Source of the DNA: Acidobacteriota bacterium | GTDB lineage: Bacteria > Acidobacteriota > Terriglobia > Terriglobales > Acidobacteriaceae | NCBI GenBank assembly: GCA_016196065.1 | Contig: JACPYL010000010.1 | Span: forward strand, 1,922,001-1,986,000 | Direction: 5' to 3' | DNA length: 64,000 nucleotides | Part shown: in pieces, positions 1 to 7,925 of the stretch | How the letters are laid out: each line of letters begins with the position of its first letter | Numbering within the stretch: the first letter of the stretch is position 1 | Notes under the pieces: model-generated | The model's database searches: none | The model's input: only the letters and a program-made list of their open reading frames with translations | What the model was told of the DNA's origin: nothing | Made by a program: the position numbers and the translations under genes

Positions 1-1188
1 CGGCATGTTGTCCATGGAGTGCTCCGCCTTTTGCGCGCTGAGAGGTGCGTTACCCAACGTCTGATCGCGCGTGGAACCCACACCCATTCCACGACCCAGA
101 CTTGGACCTTTGTCCTCGGAAGTGGCATGTCCCCCGCGCAAAATGCCCATACCCTCTTCCATGCCCAAGCCCGCGGGCATGCCGTTGCTACCTCGGGTCA
201 TCGGGCCTACCACCGACGACATCTGGTTCATCATGTGGTGGGGCAGGTGGCAGTGGATCATCCAGTCGCCCGGGTTATTGGCGATGAATTCGACATCGGC
301 GGCTTCGGCCACTCCCACGAGAACGGTGTTCTTCGGACCCCAAGTGGTCTTGGGCTGTCGTCCCCCTTCGGTACCGGTTACCACGAAAGTGTGCCCGTGC
401 AGGTGAATCGGATGATGGTCCATTCCCAGGTTGATGAAGCGAAGGCGAACGCGATCGTTGTGCCGGACAATCAGCGGAGTGGTGGCCGGACCAGCCTTGC
501 CGTTGAACGTCAGCCAGTTAAATTCCATGTTCATGGAATTTGGAATGGGATTGTTGGGGAGGATTGCGAACTCTTGCAAGATGATCGCGAAATCTTTGTC
601 GACCGGGGGATCGTAAATCTTCTTGGGATGCATGATGAAGGTCCCGATCATCCCCATCATTTCTTGCATCGCCATGTGGGAGTGATAAAAGAAAGTTCCC
701 GCCTGATGCAGAGTGAACTCATAAACAAAACGGCCGCCGGGGGGCATTGGATCCTGGCTACTTCCCGGCGCGCCGTCCATGTCGATTGGAATCTCAAATC
801 CGTGCCAATGCATCGAGGTGGGCTCAGGAAGATGGTTGTCCACGATGATCCTCACCCGATCACCCTGGTTCACCTGAATGGTGGGTCCCGGAGCGCTGCC
901 GTTATAGCCCCACAGGTTTGCGATCTTTCCGGGCATCAGTTCCTGCTTCACAGGCTCGGCAATCAAGTGAAACTCTTTCGCCCCCCCGGCCATGCGCCAC
1001 GGAAGTTCGGGAACATCCGGCGTCTCCACGGAAACGATCCGGCCGCTGCCCTGCCTAGCGTGGTCCATGTGCTCCATATCCATGCTTTTTCCGCTCGCCT
1101 GCGTAGAGGCTGCAAACAGGCGAGGTGCAGCTGCCAGACCGGCACCCAGGCCAAAAGTGTTTCTCAGGAAATCACGTCTGTTCTTCAT
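1..1188 (-). CDS. Multicopper oxidase, C-terminus beyond the window
   Basis: The minus-strand frame is open for 396 codons from an ATG at 1188 to the window edge, so the C-terminus is missing. The N-terminus MKNRRDFLRN followed by an Ala/Leu-rich stretch looks like a Tat signal, which suits a cofactor-loaded periplasmic enzyme. All four copper-ligand motifs of the multicopper oxidase family are visible in order: HWHG, HSHM, HPIHLHGH and HCHLPHH. The last is followed by Met, as expected for a type 1/type 3 copper site. A Met/His-rich tail begins after the final motif. Family knowledge suggests oxidation of Cu(I) or phenolic substrates; the copper neighbourhood favours a copper-tolerance role. 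The long plus-strand frame over the same bases is a shadow. Confidence 0.9.
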   Translation of the reverse strand, partial: MKNRRDFLRNTFGLGAGLAAAPRLFAASTQASGKSMDMEHMDHARQGSGRIVSVETPDVPELPWRMAGGAKEFHLIAEPVKQELMPGKIANLWGYNGSAPGPTIQVNQGDRVRIIVDNHLPEPTSMHWHGFEIPIDMDGAPGSSQDPMPPGGRFVYEFTLHQAGTFFYHSHMAMQEMMGMIGTFIMHPKKIYDPPVDKDFAIILQEFAILPNNPIPNSMNMEFNWLTFNGKAGPATTPLIVRHNDRVRLRFINLGMDHHPIHLHGHTFVVTGTEGGRQPKTTWGPKNTVLVGVAEAADVEFIANNPGDWMIHCHLPHHMMNQMSSVVGPMTRGSNGMPAGLGMEEGMGILRGGHATSEDKGPSLGRGMGVGSTRDQTLGNAPLSAQKAEHSMDNMP

Positions 1189-1328
1189 GGCTCTTCCTTT
1201 TCAAGCGTTGGCGGACCCAATTGCCCTCATGAACTCAATGGACATTGGATCAAAGAGAGATGCGCAGCCAGGCAATCGACACAAGTCGCTGCTTTGGCTA
1301 TGCCGTAGCTAGAAGGAGATGGAGAAAC

Positions 1329-1781
1329 TCAGATGCGAAGGATGTTGAAGGAAGCAGAATATGCAGGCGGAGGAGCGGGGGGACCACTATCCGAACTCCA
1401 CGCTGCGGCACCGGGCGCCAGAAGCTCGACCGTAGCATCCAGGACCATGGGGCCGCTCTCGATTGCCGTCACCTGTGGGAGAACCTCTCTCAACGTGTTG
1501 AGACGTTCGGCGGTGACACAATTCGGCTGACACGATGGCGACATCATCACCAGACTCATGGCCTGAAGCGCTGGACGATTCATGGCGGAGTGATCGTGAA
1601 CCATTCCCGGCATAGCACCCGAGGGCTCACTGCAGTGGGTCTGAATTTCCGTTTGGGCGTGGCGTTGACACATGAGTACGCAGAGCCCAGTCGGAGTAAA
1701 AATCCCGCCAAGGAGAACAACCAAGAGTACGCTCGACGTTGCGGTTCGCGAGGTCACTTCTCGAAACTCTACCTCAGACAC
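1329..1781 (-). CDS. Small exported Cys/His/Met-rich protein, 'CTFLI-type' member 1
   Basis: This 150-residue protein has no function I recognise. A hydrophobic segment at about residues 16-35 is followed by CVLMC, a His/Met stretch (HDHSAMN) and a second Cys pair (SCQPNC). A Pro-rich linker leads to a short hydrophobic C-terminus, SASFNILRI. The layout matches two other proteins in this window (36895-37278 and 52510-52923), both ending in CTFLI; this one is the most diverged and lacks the terminal Cys. It sits 140 bases upstream of the multicopper oxidase on the same strand. A periplasmic or membrane-anchored metal-binding role is inferred from composition and context only. Confidence 0.6.
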   Translation of the reverse strand: MSEVEFREVTSRTATSSVLLVVLLGGIFTPTGLCVLMCQRHAQTEIQTHCSEPSGAMPGMVHDHSAMNRPALQAMSLVMMSPSCQPNCVTAERLNTLREVLPQVTAIESGPMVLDATVELLAPGAAAWSSDSGPPAPPPAYSASFNILRI

Positions 1782-1930
1782 TATGAGATGCGCAAACTCG
1801 TTTAAAGGCTTTCCCGATTCCCCACCTTGTAGCAGTCTTAATCTCGACCGTTTCGTCGGGCTGTTTTAGCCTTACTTTCCCTCACGGACGGAAAATGCTA
1901 GGCGGAGGCGGAAACACACAGAACTTTGCA

Positions 1931-1952
1931 GGCTCCCATCTAATCGGGAGCC
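1931..1952. repeat. Inverted repeat between divergent genes
   Basis: GGCTCCC and GGGAGCC form a perfect 7-base stem around an 8-base loop, in the gap between the minus gene starting at 1781 and the plus gene starting near 2085. No T-run follows on either strand, so an operator or mRNA leader hairpin is as likely as a terminator. Confidence 0.4.
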
Positions 1953-2084
1953 ACCGCGCTTAAGAAACTGGTTATTGCTCCTATTCGTTTTTTGAATTGG
2001 AGTGTCGAACCTCAGCGGGGTACTCTGACGCGCAGGCAATTTCAATGCGAGTTGCGATTGCGACAAGCACATGAGGACATGAAA

Positions 2085-2501
2085 ATGCTCGATACACCCA
2101 TGAAAAGCAAACCGAGAACCAAAATTTTGACCGGCGCGATGGCCCTTTTGCTGGTGATTGGCATGGCCGTAGTCTTACAGAGCAAAAGCTCAGCCGAGGA
2201 TCAGTCCAGCGACAAAATGCAAATGAAGGTTCCGCAAACTGCCATGGATCACTCCGCAATGGCAGAGCATTACCAGAAGAAGGCAGCGGAATATCACGCC
2301 GATATCGAAGCTCACAAGGCAATGTTGGCCGAATACAAAAAGGGTGCGGTCGAGAACCCAAAGATGGGTGAAAACCCCCACGTCAAGGCTGAGCGGCTCC
2401 ACTGTGAAAAGTACATCAAAGCTGCGGAAGCCTTGGCGGCAGAAGCTGCCGAATCGGCCAAGTTTCATAGCCTCCGTGCGAAGGAGATGGAGGGCAAGTG
2501 A
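2085..2501 (+). CDS. Exported helical-hairpin protein with HC motif (copy 1)
   Basis: A 138-residue protein with one N-terminal hydrophobic segment (about residues 12-30), then an Ala/Lys/Glu-rich, almost wholly helical body. It carries the pattern of a small family with other copies at 36275-36754 and 41411-41819: an aromatic pair near the start of the first helix (HYQKKA), a tyrosine before a Pro/Asn turn, and a single HC dipeptide at the start of the last helix (LHCEKY). ATG 2085 was chosen because GAGG ends 8 bases before it; ATG 2079 is also possible. Unlike the others it lacks the SKKELK segment after the signal. The function is unknown; a periplasmic metal-stress role is inferred from neighbours. 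Confidence 0.65.
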   Translation: MLDTPMKSKPRTKILTGAMALLLVIGMAVVLQSKSSAEDQSSDKMQMKVPQTAMDHSAMAEHYQKKAAEYHADIEAHKAMLAEYKKGAVENPKMGENPHVKAERLHCEKYIKAAEALAAEAAESAKFHSLRAKEMEGK

Positions 2502-2529
2502 ATCCTTCCCAGGCAGCGTGCGCCGTACC

Positions 2530-2642
2530 GCAGCGATCTTCTGGTGCTCCATTGGCTCTTTTGCCGTCTTGAGCAGTACCTTCAATTCCTTCTTACTGAT
2601 GACCGGTTTCTTGTCGACGGCCGCGGAGTATGCGGGCACAAG
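2530..2642 (-). pseudogene. Fragment of an HC-hairpin family gene
   Basis: The minus strand encodes about 36 residues (AYSAAVDKKPVISKKELKV, then LLKTAKEPMEHQKIAA) that match the segment just after the signal peptide in the gene at 36275-36754. The signal peptide upstream and the helical body downstream are missing. After about 2530 the frame runs into the antisense of the plus-strand gene. This is a broken remnant and not an expressed gene. Confidence 0.7.
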
Positions 2643-2921
2643 ATGATCGTGGACGGCATCGTAGAACCGATGGAGCTAGCGCATCTCCCTTATAGAAACG
2701 GCAAAACCTACGAAGATTACCTGGGATTGAGAGGCCTCGAACGCATGGGGAAAAAGAAATGGCGCCACTACGTTGCTCGCATCGTGCAGGACTTTCAGAC
2801 GGCCTTGGACGCGGACTGCGTCGTGCTCGGCGGCTGAAATGTGAAGAAAATCAAAACACTACCACCGAAAACACGTTTGGGCGCGAATGGGAACGCATTC
2901 CTCGGCGGCCACCGCTTGTGG
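2643..2921 (+). pseudogene. C-terminal fragment of a ROK-family (polyphosphate) glucokinase
   Basis: From about 2643 the plus strand encodes VDGIVEPMELAHLPYRNGK, YEDYLGLRGLERMGKKKW and VVLGG. As I recall the family, this is the C-terminal third of ROK / polyphosphate glucokinases. An in-frame TGA at 2835-2837 interrupts it where glycine is expected. The same frame then continues with NVKKIKTLPPKTRLGANGN and FLGGHRLW, the usual family ending. The N-terminal two thirds, with the phosphate-binding and sugar-binding motifs, are absent. It abuts the reversed fragment at 2530-2642. It is a non-functional remnant. Confidence 0.65.
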
Positions 2922-3064
2922 TCGACGAAACAAGGTGCGGGAAGCAGCGTTTCGTCGAATAGCTACAAGCCAAAGGAACATCTCAATCACATTCCGCCAG
3001 CCACTCACTATTGAGAACGGCAAAGAAGAAATAGCGAATGAACCTGCCGACTCCGCTCGTAACC

Positions 3065-4324
3065 TTAAGCATGGCTAGTCCGGGCATGATTGGACAAATT
3101 CGGTGGCCTCCTGCCATCCCATGCCTTCCAAGCGATGGCTAAGGCGACCACAGCCAACAATGCCGCCGTCAGAAGGTATGGAGCGTTCATCTGCCAGGCG
3201 AACAGCGCGCCTCCCAATATGGGGCCGCTGGCCTGACCGAGACTGTTGGCCGCATTTTGAAGGCCGAGCGCAGTACCTACCCGGCTGTTTCCCCCGCGCT
3301 TCGAGATCAAAGCCGCGAGGTTCGGAGAAACAAACGCCGTTCCCAAAGCGAGCAGCCCAACAAAGGCAAAGACAAAGAACCTTGCGCGTACCATTACCAG
3401 AAGCGTAAGACTAGTTCCCATCAAGCCGAAGCCCGCTCCGATCTGGTAAATCTCGCGGATACGTCCTGCTAGCAAACCGACCGCCCCGATTTGAAAAACG
3501 GTCATCACCAATCCACATACCACGAACACGGCCCCCACTTCAGTGGGACCGTAGTTGAATTTCGCCTGCGCATAAAGCGCGAATGTCCCTTCAAAGATCG
3601 CAAGCCCGAATTGTACGGCGAGCGCCAGACCGAGGAGCGCACCGAGACTTCGTGCTAGGCCTCGCCAGTCCGTCTTCGTCTCTTCGCCCCCGACTCGCGG
3701 CCGATGTGCGGGCAGCGACTCCGGCAGCCACCGCATCGCCGCAAAAAGCGTGAGCACGCCCAGGAAGGCCGCCGCGAAGAACGGGACCGAGAAACTATCA
3801 ATCATGAAGTGCCCGTAGCGCGCGGTGAAATGCAGGTTTCTGCGAGACAATATTCCGCCGAGCGCCGGACCGACGACGAAGCCGAGACTCACCGCCGTGC
3901 CCAACCACGCCATCCCTCGACCGCGCTCCTCATCCGTCGTCATGTCGGCAACGTAAGCTCCCGAGACCGGCAGCGTCGCCGAAGACAAGATGCCACCGAG
4001 AATGCGTGCCGCGTAGAGCAGCCAGAGCGATGTGGCCAGGCCGAAAAGGACCTGCGCGATGACGTAGCCCGCAATGCCGATCAAGATGAGCGGTCTCCTT
4101 CCCGTTCGATCTGACAAGCGCCCCCATACGGGCGCGAAGATGAGTTGCCCCACCGCGTACACGCCAGTCAAAAAGCCGACGTGCATCACCACCGACTGGC
4201 GCGATACACCTTCTGCCAGTGCGAGACGCTCGACGTAGAACGGCAGTACTGGCACCGTAATGCCCAGGCCGATCATGACGACGAACAAGCATGCGAGAAG
4301 CACAAACAGATGTTTACTGATCAC
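3065..4324 (-). CDS. Major facilitator superfamily transporter (TetA/MdtG-like)
   Basis: A 419-residue protein with about twelve hydrophobic segments, the usual MFS size. The loop 2-3 signature GRLSDRTGRRPL is intact, as is a motif-C-like VVGPALGG in segment 5, typical of drug/H+ antiporters. The start is GTG at 4324, with AAGGGTG upstream. A drug or small-molecule exporter acting by proton exchange in the inner membrane is the family expectation; the substrate cannot be read from the sequence. It is separated from both neighbours and probably forms its own unit. Confidence 0.85.
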   Translation of the reverse strand: MISKHLFVLLACLFVVMIGLGITVPVLPFYVERLALAEGVSRQSVVMHVGFLTGVYAVGQLIFAPVWGRLSDRTGRRPLILIGIAGYVIAQVLFGLATSLWLLYAARILGGILSSATLPVSGAYVADMTTDEERGRGMAWLGTAVSLGFVVGPALGGILSRRNLHFTARYGHFMIDSFSVPFFAAAFLGVLTLFAAMRWLPESLPAHRPRVGGEETKTDWRGLARSLGALLGLALAVQFGLAIFEGTFALYAQAKFNYGPTEVGAVFVVCGLVMTVFQIGAVGLLAGRIREIYQIGAGFGLMGTSLTLLVMVRARFFVFAFVGLLALGTAFVSPNLAALISKRGGNSRVGTALGLQNAANSLGQASGPILGGALFAWQMNAPYLLTAALLAVVALAIAWKAWDGRRPPNLSNHARTSHA

Positions 4325-4400
4325 GCCAGCACCCTTCCGTTTGCCTTTATAGCGTCTCTAGGCACGCGCCAAGTAAAAATGTGGGCGGGCCGAGGTGTGA

Positions 4401-4670
4401 CTACTGCTTTGCCGGCAGACCCCACCGGCGGGTGAGCAGGTTATAGATGGGGACGAACACAAGTCCGGCATATACGCCGTAGAGAAAGCTCTCAATCAAC
4501 CCCAAGCAGAAGCCCCCGAAGGTCAGCCACTTGAAAGCAGGTAGAACCATTTCGAGGCATTGAGCCATGTGTAAGCTCGGCGGCACGATCAATCCGTAGA
4601 TGACGCACAGGACGAAGCTGATAGCGGTAAAGATTCCCAGTGACCAGCTCACGATTTTGACATTCAGCAT
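4401..4670 (-). CDS. Small two-helix membrane protein, DUF5676-like
   Basis: An 89-residue protein with two long hydrophobic segments (about 8-30 and 45-75). The beginning MLNVKIVSWSLG and the end LVFVPIYNLL resemble what I recall of DUF5676 proteins, which often sit in heavy-metal regions. ATG 4670 has GGGAG a suitable distance upstream. No catalytic or metal-binding residues stand out. The function is unknown. Confidence 0.55.
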   Translation of the reverse strand: MLNVKIVSWSLGIFTAISFVLCVIYGLIVPPSLHMAQCLEMVLPAFKWLTFGGFCLGLIESFLYGVYAGLVFVPIYNLLTRRWGLPAKQ

Positions 4671-4733
4671 TGCTCTTACTCCCTTCCGCTTCGCGGTTGT
4701 TCGTGCTTCTCGCGGGCGACAGTCGTTTCCCTC

Positions 4734-5861
4734 TCATCCGGGCTTCGCATAGACCTTAGCTTCCGGAGGGTCGGCGAGTATTCCTGGGGGCAGGCGTTCC
4801 GGCAGGTCAAGCCGTGCCACACCGATCCGGTTGTCCGCCATACCGTAATAAATGTCGAAGCGATTGGGTGAGTCGATATCGTCGCGCCGGTCGATGGCGG
4901 TGGGAAACACCACGTTGGCGATGGTCCCTTGTCGCTCCTGCGGTAACTCAGGTGTTAACACTGGCTCCGGGGAACGATAACGGATAAAGCTCGGATGTTT
5001 CTCCGAGAGCACCATCACCCCTCCCGAGTATCGCAACTGGCGTTCGTTGTTTGGCGCCGCCATTTCGCTCACGCCATGGTAAAAGATTAGCCAGCCGTGC
5101 CGGGTCAGGACAGGCGGCGTGCCACCGCCGATCTTGAGCCGCTCCCAGGGCGACACAGGAGCGGCCAGCCGGTGGTGCGAATCGAAATGGCAGAGGTGAC
5201 GACAGAGCTGATTCTCGCAGCATTCCTTGATCAGAGAGTTATAGGATATCCAGATGCTCTCCAGAAGGATATCCACCACGCGAGGACCGCGGCTATGAAG
5301 TTTTTCGTCCGGCCCGGTGCCTGGGAAGAGCGGACGATGGATGAGCGCCATGGCAGGTTGTCCGTCTGGATCGGGGATGGCGACGGGAAAGAACGATGCA
5401 TCTTTGTTGGCGACATCGTTGAAATCCACACCCTCATACGGCTGGAAGGTCACCAGCCCCAACCGTTCCCAGTGAAACAGATCTTCCGAGACGGCCAGCG
5501 CAATACGTGGTCCCCGTGATGAAAACGCCGTGTAGGTCATCACATACCGCTGGAGCGGCTCGATGAAAGTGATGCGCGGATCCTCGCAACCTCCGCCATC
5601 GGCCCGTAATTCGTAATCAGCTTCTGGCTCCAGCGCGATACCGAGTCGCTCGACTCCCACCGGATCACCGGCCTCGTTGAAGCGCACGCGCGCGATGCCA
5701 ATCCGCGAGTAATTGCCCCGCGCCACCCACCGGGGAAAGAGATAGAGCTGCCCATCGCGACCACGCGCCGATGCCGGATTCAACACGCCTTCCACCTCCA
5801 TCGGATTGCCCGGCTCCGGCTCCATCACTATTCCCAGGCGCTGCAGCGTGAGTTCACTCAT
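4734..5861 (-). CDS. GH130-family glycoside phosphorylase/hydrolase
   Basis: A 375-residue protein matching GH130 (beta-mannoside phosphorylase type) in length and motifs. Visible are VLNPASARGRDGQLYLFPRW early, CEDPRITF (carrying the family's Asp/Arg pair), and KDASFFPVAI. Family members attack beta-1,2- or beta-1,4-mannosides with phosphate or water, usually in the cytoplasm. No signal peptide is seen. ATG 5861 is preferred to the TTG one codon earlier because AAAGGGA lies just upstream. A HAD remnant follows the start on the upstream side (5872-6129), so the two may once have formed a sugar-phosphate operon. Confidence 0.8.
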   Translation of the reverse strand: MSELTLQRLGIVMEPEPGNPMEVEGVLNPASARGRDGQLYLFPRWVARGNYSRIGIARVRFNEAGDPVGVERLGIALEPEADYELRADGGGCEDPRITFIEPLQRYVMTYTAFSSRGPRIALAVSEDLFHWERLGLVTFQPYEGVDFNDVANKDASFFPVAIPDPDGQPAMALIHRPLFPGTGPDEKLHSRGPRVVDILLESIWISYNSLIKECCENQLCRHLCHFDSHHRLAAPVSPWERLKIGGGTPPVLTRHGWLIFYHGVSEMAAPNNERQLRYSGGVMVLSEKHPSFIRYRSPEPVLTPELPQERQGTIANVVFPTAIDRRDDIDSPNRFDIYYGMADNRIGVARLDLPERLPPGILADPPEAKVYAKPG

Positions 5862-5871
5862 CAAATCCCTT

Positions 5872-6129
5872 TCACAAGGTCACGCCTTCCCAGTCGCGAT
5901 CTGCCAAACAAGCGGTAATCGTTTCGATAATCCGTTTCGTCTCATTGGGATCTCTCACCTGGATGGAGACAACGCCTGTTTCTCTAGCCGGATAGTCGTT
6001 TTCACCAGGAAACACGGCCACTTTGACGATCCCGAGAAGGTCATGCGGCAGGACGGACATTTCGACATCAAGAGACGATTTGCTTTCGGCAAGCGTGCCA
6101 TCGAGGTCGAAAACAATCAGACGTTTCAT
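5872..6129 (-). pseudogene. HAD-superfamily phosphatase with in-frame internal deletion
   Basis: The 85-codon frame starts with KRLIVFDLDGTLAESKS, the catalytic DxDGT loop of HAD hydrolases. At about residue 39 it jumps to FPGENDYPARETGVVSIQVR, which belongs to the family C-terminus after the Mg-binding loop. About 150 or more residues of the usual ~250, including the cap and motifs II and III, are absent. The frame and both ends are preserved, so a short protein may still be made, but it cannot be an active phosphatase. The intact relatives are sugar-phosphatase/phosphomannomutase-like HADs often found beside GH130 genes. Confidence 0.65.
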
Positions 6130-6173
6130 TTTTACTTTTCGTCATTCGCTTAACTTCGTACGTCCGCTCGCAA

Positions 6174-6356
6174 TCAGTGCTGATGCCCGCCTGAACTCGT
6201 GTTCACGACGCGACCTTGCGCTTCGTCTTTTTCATCCTCGCTTCGTTGACGATTATCTCCACTATGGCGACTATGCCCACCGTGCCCGAACATGTGCATC
6301 GCGATAAAGGCGATGAAGATCAACACCCAGAACCAGTTTGCCGTAACCCATGCCAT
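6174..6356 (-). CDS. Small one-helix His-rich membrane protein, DUF2933-like
   Basis: A 60-residue protein: MAWVTANWFWVLIFIAFIAM makes one membrane helix, followed by HMFGHGGHSRH and a charged tail ending GGHQH. The Trp-rich helix plus Gly/His cluster is the recalled hallmark of DUF2933 proteins from copper/heavy-metal loci. GGAGGGAG lies in front of ATG 6356. A metal-binding role is inferred from the histidines. Confidence 0.65.
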   Translation of the reverse strand: MAWVTANWFWVLIFIAFIAMHMFGHGGHSRHSGDNRQRSEDEKDEAQGRVVNTSSGGHQH

Positions 6357-6501
6357 GACTTTTCTCCCTCCGGTTTGTCGTCCCGCCCCTCCTCGCTAAG
6401 ACTTGAAGCCGGCAGCGGCGATGAAACTCTCGCGCGACGGGCTCTTATCACCGCTGCCGTTTTCTTGAAAGGCACCTTGGGCGCAGCGGGCGGATCGGGA
6501 A

Positions 6502-7920
6502 TCATCGTATGTATCCTTCAAAGCTGCCGTATCGCTCGATGACGGGACCGCGTGGGAAACTAAGCAGTATCACCAGGGTACCGGCAACCATGTCGTTCCA
6601 TGTCGCGGCAGTCGTGGCACCGGCCAGTAGCCACGGGGCAGCGATTATCCATGCGCCAAAAAGCACGTTGACAAAGCGCGCGGCACGACCCACTTCGGCG
6701 AGCGCGATTACGGCGACGGTCAGGATAAGAGCGCCGACAAGGTGGTCGCTGTGGGCAGCCTTCCCAGTACTGCCAAGTGTGGAGGGCGCAAACATCAGCC
6801 ACAGCCCCAGCGACGCGCCGATGAGTAAGTTCCACGGTAGCGACACTCCCCAGAACATTGCCATGGGATGCATCACGTCGGGATGGACTGTAATCGTGCC
6901 AGCTTCACGTGTCTCGCGCAGCGCGCCTCCCGACCAGAATACTTTCCAGAGCGACTGACCTTCCCGGTGCGATTGGACGAGGAATTGCAGCATTGCCGCA
7001 ACTTCGTCGAGCGTGAGCGAAATCATGATGAGCATCGCGGCGGCGGCGATGAGACAAGGTGTGCACCATGCCCCGACGGCAAGCGGCTGCAGGATGATGA
7101 GCGTGATGCTGACAACGCCCAGCGGCACGACGAGGATCCCGAAGAACGTAACCATCCACGGCATCGTGCGCCACCGGGTCTTGTCACCCATGAAGCCCAT
7201 GAGGAATTCGACCATGTAGGCGACTGCCCCAAGTCCGGCATCGGGGATTGGAAAGGCGCTCGACACGGCGGATGTAAGGACGCTCATCGTCCCGTGTCCG
7301 AAGAACGGGTCGCGGAACGACGTGATGTAGTGAAGTTCGAACGAAGTCATTTGCCGCGACAGGAAGAACCCGACGAGCGCGAGCACGATAATCGGCGCGC
7401 GCTGTGGCCAACTCGATGGGTTGTACGACCAACCGCGCGGCACGTCCGGACCGGGCACCATACGCATCCCCGGCATCGCTACCAGAATCGCAAAGACGAT
7501 CACCAGCGCGCCGACCAGCGTGTCGTTGGAGTAGACCGCAGACGTCGGCGCCCAAAAGACAAGCGGTGCGAAGAGCAGCCAGAGGCCGACGAGCGAGCTC
7601 GTCCACGGCGCCCAGAGCTTGAGCCACGGGCGATGCGACAGCGAGAGGATGCTCAGAATGATGATCAGCACACCGCTCACCGCATCACTCGCCTGGAGCG
7701 CCGTACTGCGGTATCCGAGCGCGAAGATACTCGTGGTCAGCCACAGTCCCACAACCATGTTGGCAAAGTGAGGCCAAGTTGGTGCCATATGCTCCATCTG
7801 CGCGCCGGCCGCCGCAGGCTGGGCACTCTGCATGTGCATCTGCGTGGCCTCGCCGCCCGGCATTGAGCCGGGATGCGCGGGTGGCTCGTGGACTTCTGGA
7901 TGCGCGTGGGCAGGCGACAT
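6502..7920 (-). CDS. SPW-repeat / vitamin K epoxide reductase (VKOR) fusion membrane protein
   Basis: A 472-residue polytopic protein. A His/Met-rich N-terminus (about 1-40) is followed by an SPW-type repeat pair (WLKLWAPW, LVGLWLLFAPL). A central VKOR-like domain carries the redox pair in GAWCTPCLIAA. A second SPW segment near the C-terminus includes VSLPWNLLIGASLGLWLMFA. VKOR proteins pass electrons from disulfide-forming proteins to quinone. Only the CxxC of the active site is clear here; the loop cysteines of classic VKOR are not evident. ATG 7920 is chosen over GTG 7929 because AAAGGGG fits its spacing. It directly follows the epimerase gene (stop at 7926-7928), suggesting one transcript. 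Confidence 0.75.
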   Translation of the reverse strand: MSPAHAHPEVHEPPAHPGSMPGGEATQMHMQSAQPAAAGAQMEHMAPTWPHFANMVVGLWLTTSIFALGYRSTALQASDAVSGVLIIILSILSLSHRPWLKLWAPWTSSLVGLWLLFAPLVFWAPTSAVYSNDTLVGALVIVFAILVAMPGMRMVPGPDVPRGWSYNPSSWPQRAPIIVLALVGFFLSRQMTSFELHYITSFRDPFFGHGTMSVLTSAVSSAFPIPDAGLGAVAYMVEFLMGFMGDKTRWRTMPWMVTFFGILVVPLGVVSITLIILQPLAVGAWCTPCLIAAAAMLIMISLTLDEVAAMLQFLVQSHREGQSLWKVFWSGGALRETREAGTITVHPDVMHPMAMFWGVSLPWNLLIGASLGLWLMFAPSTLGSTGKAAHSDHLVGALILTVAVIALAEVGRAARFVNVLFGAWIIAAPWLLAGATTAATWNDMVAGTLVILLSFPRGPVIERYGSFEGYIR

Positions 7921-7925
7921 GAGAC

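Noticed and set aside
19-1308. Long plus-strand open frame of 429 codons
   Set aside because: It is antisense to a clear multicopper oxidase with all copper motifs, and its translation has no domain or signal.
6868-7866. Plus-strand open frame of 332 codons, rich in Arg/His/Asp
   Set aside because: A shadow of the SPW-VKOR gene; composition typical of antisense frames in GC-rich DNA.
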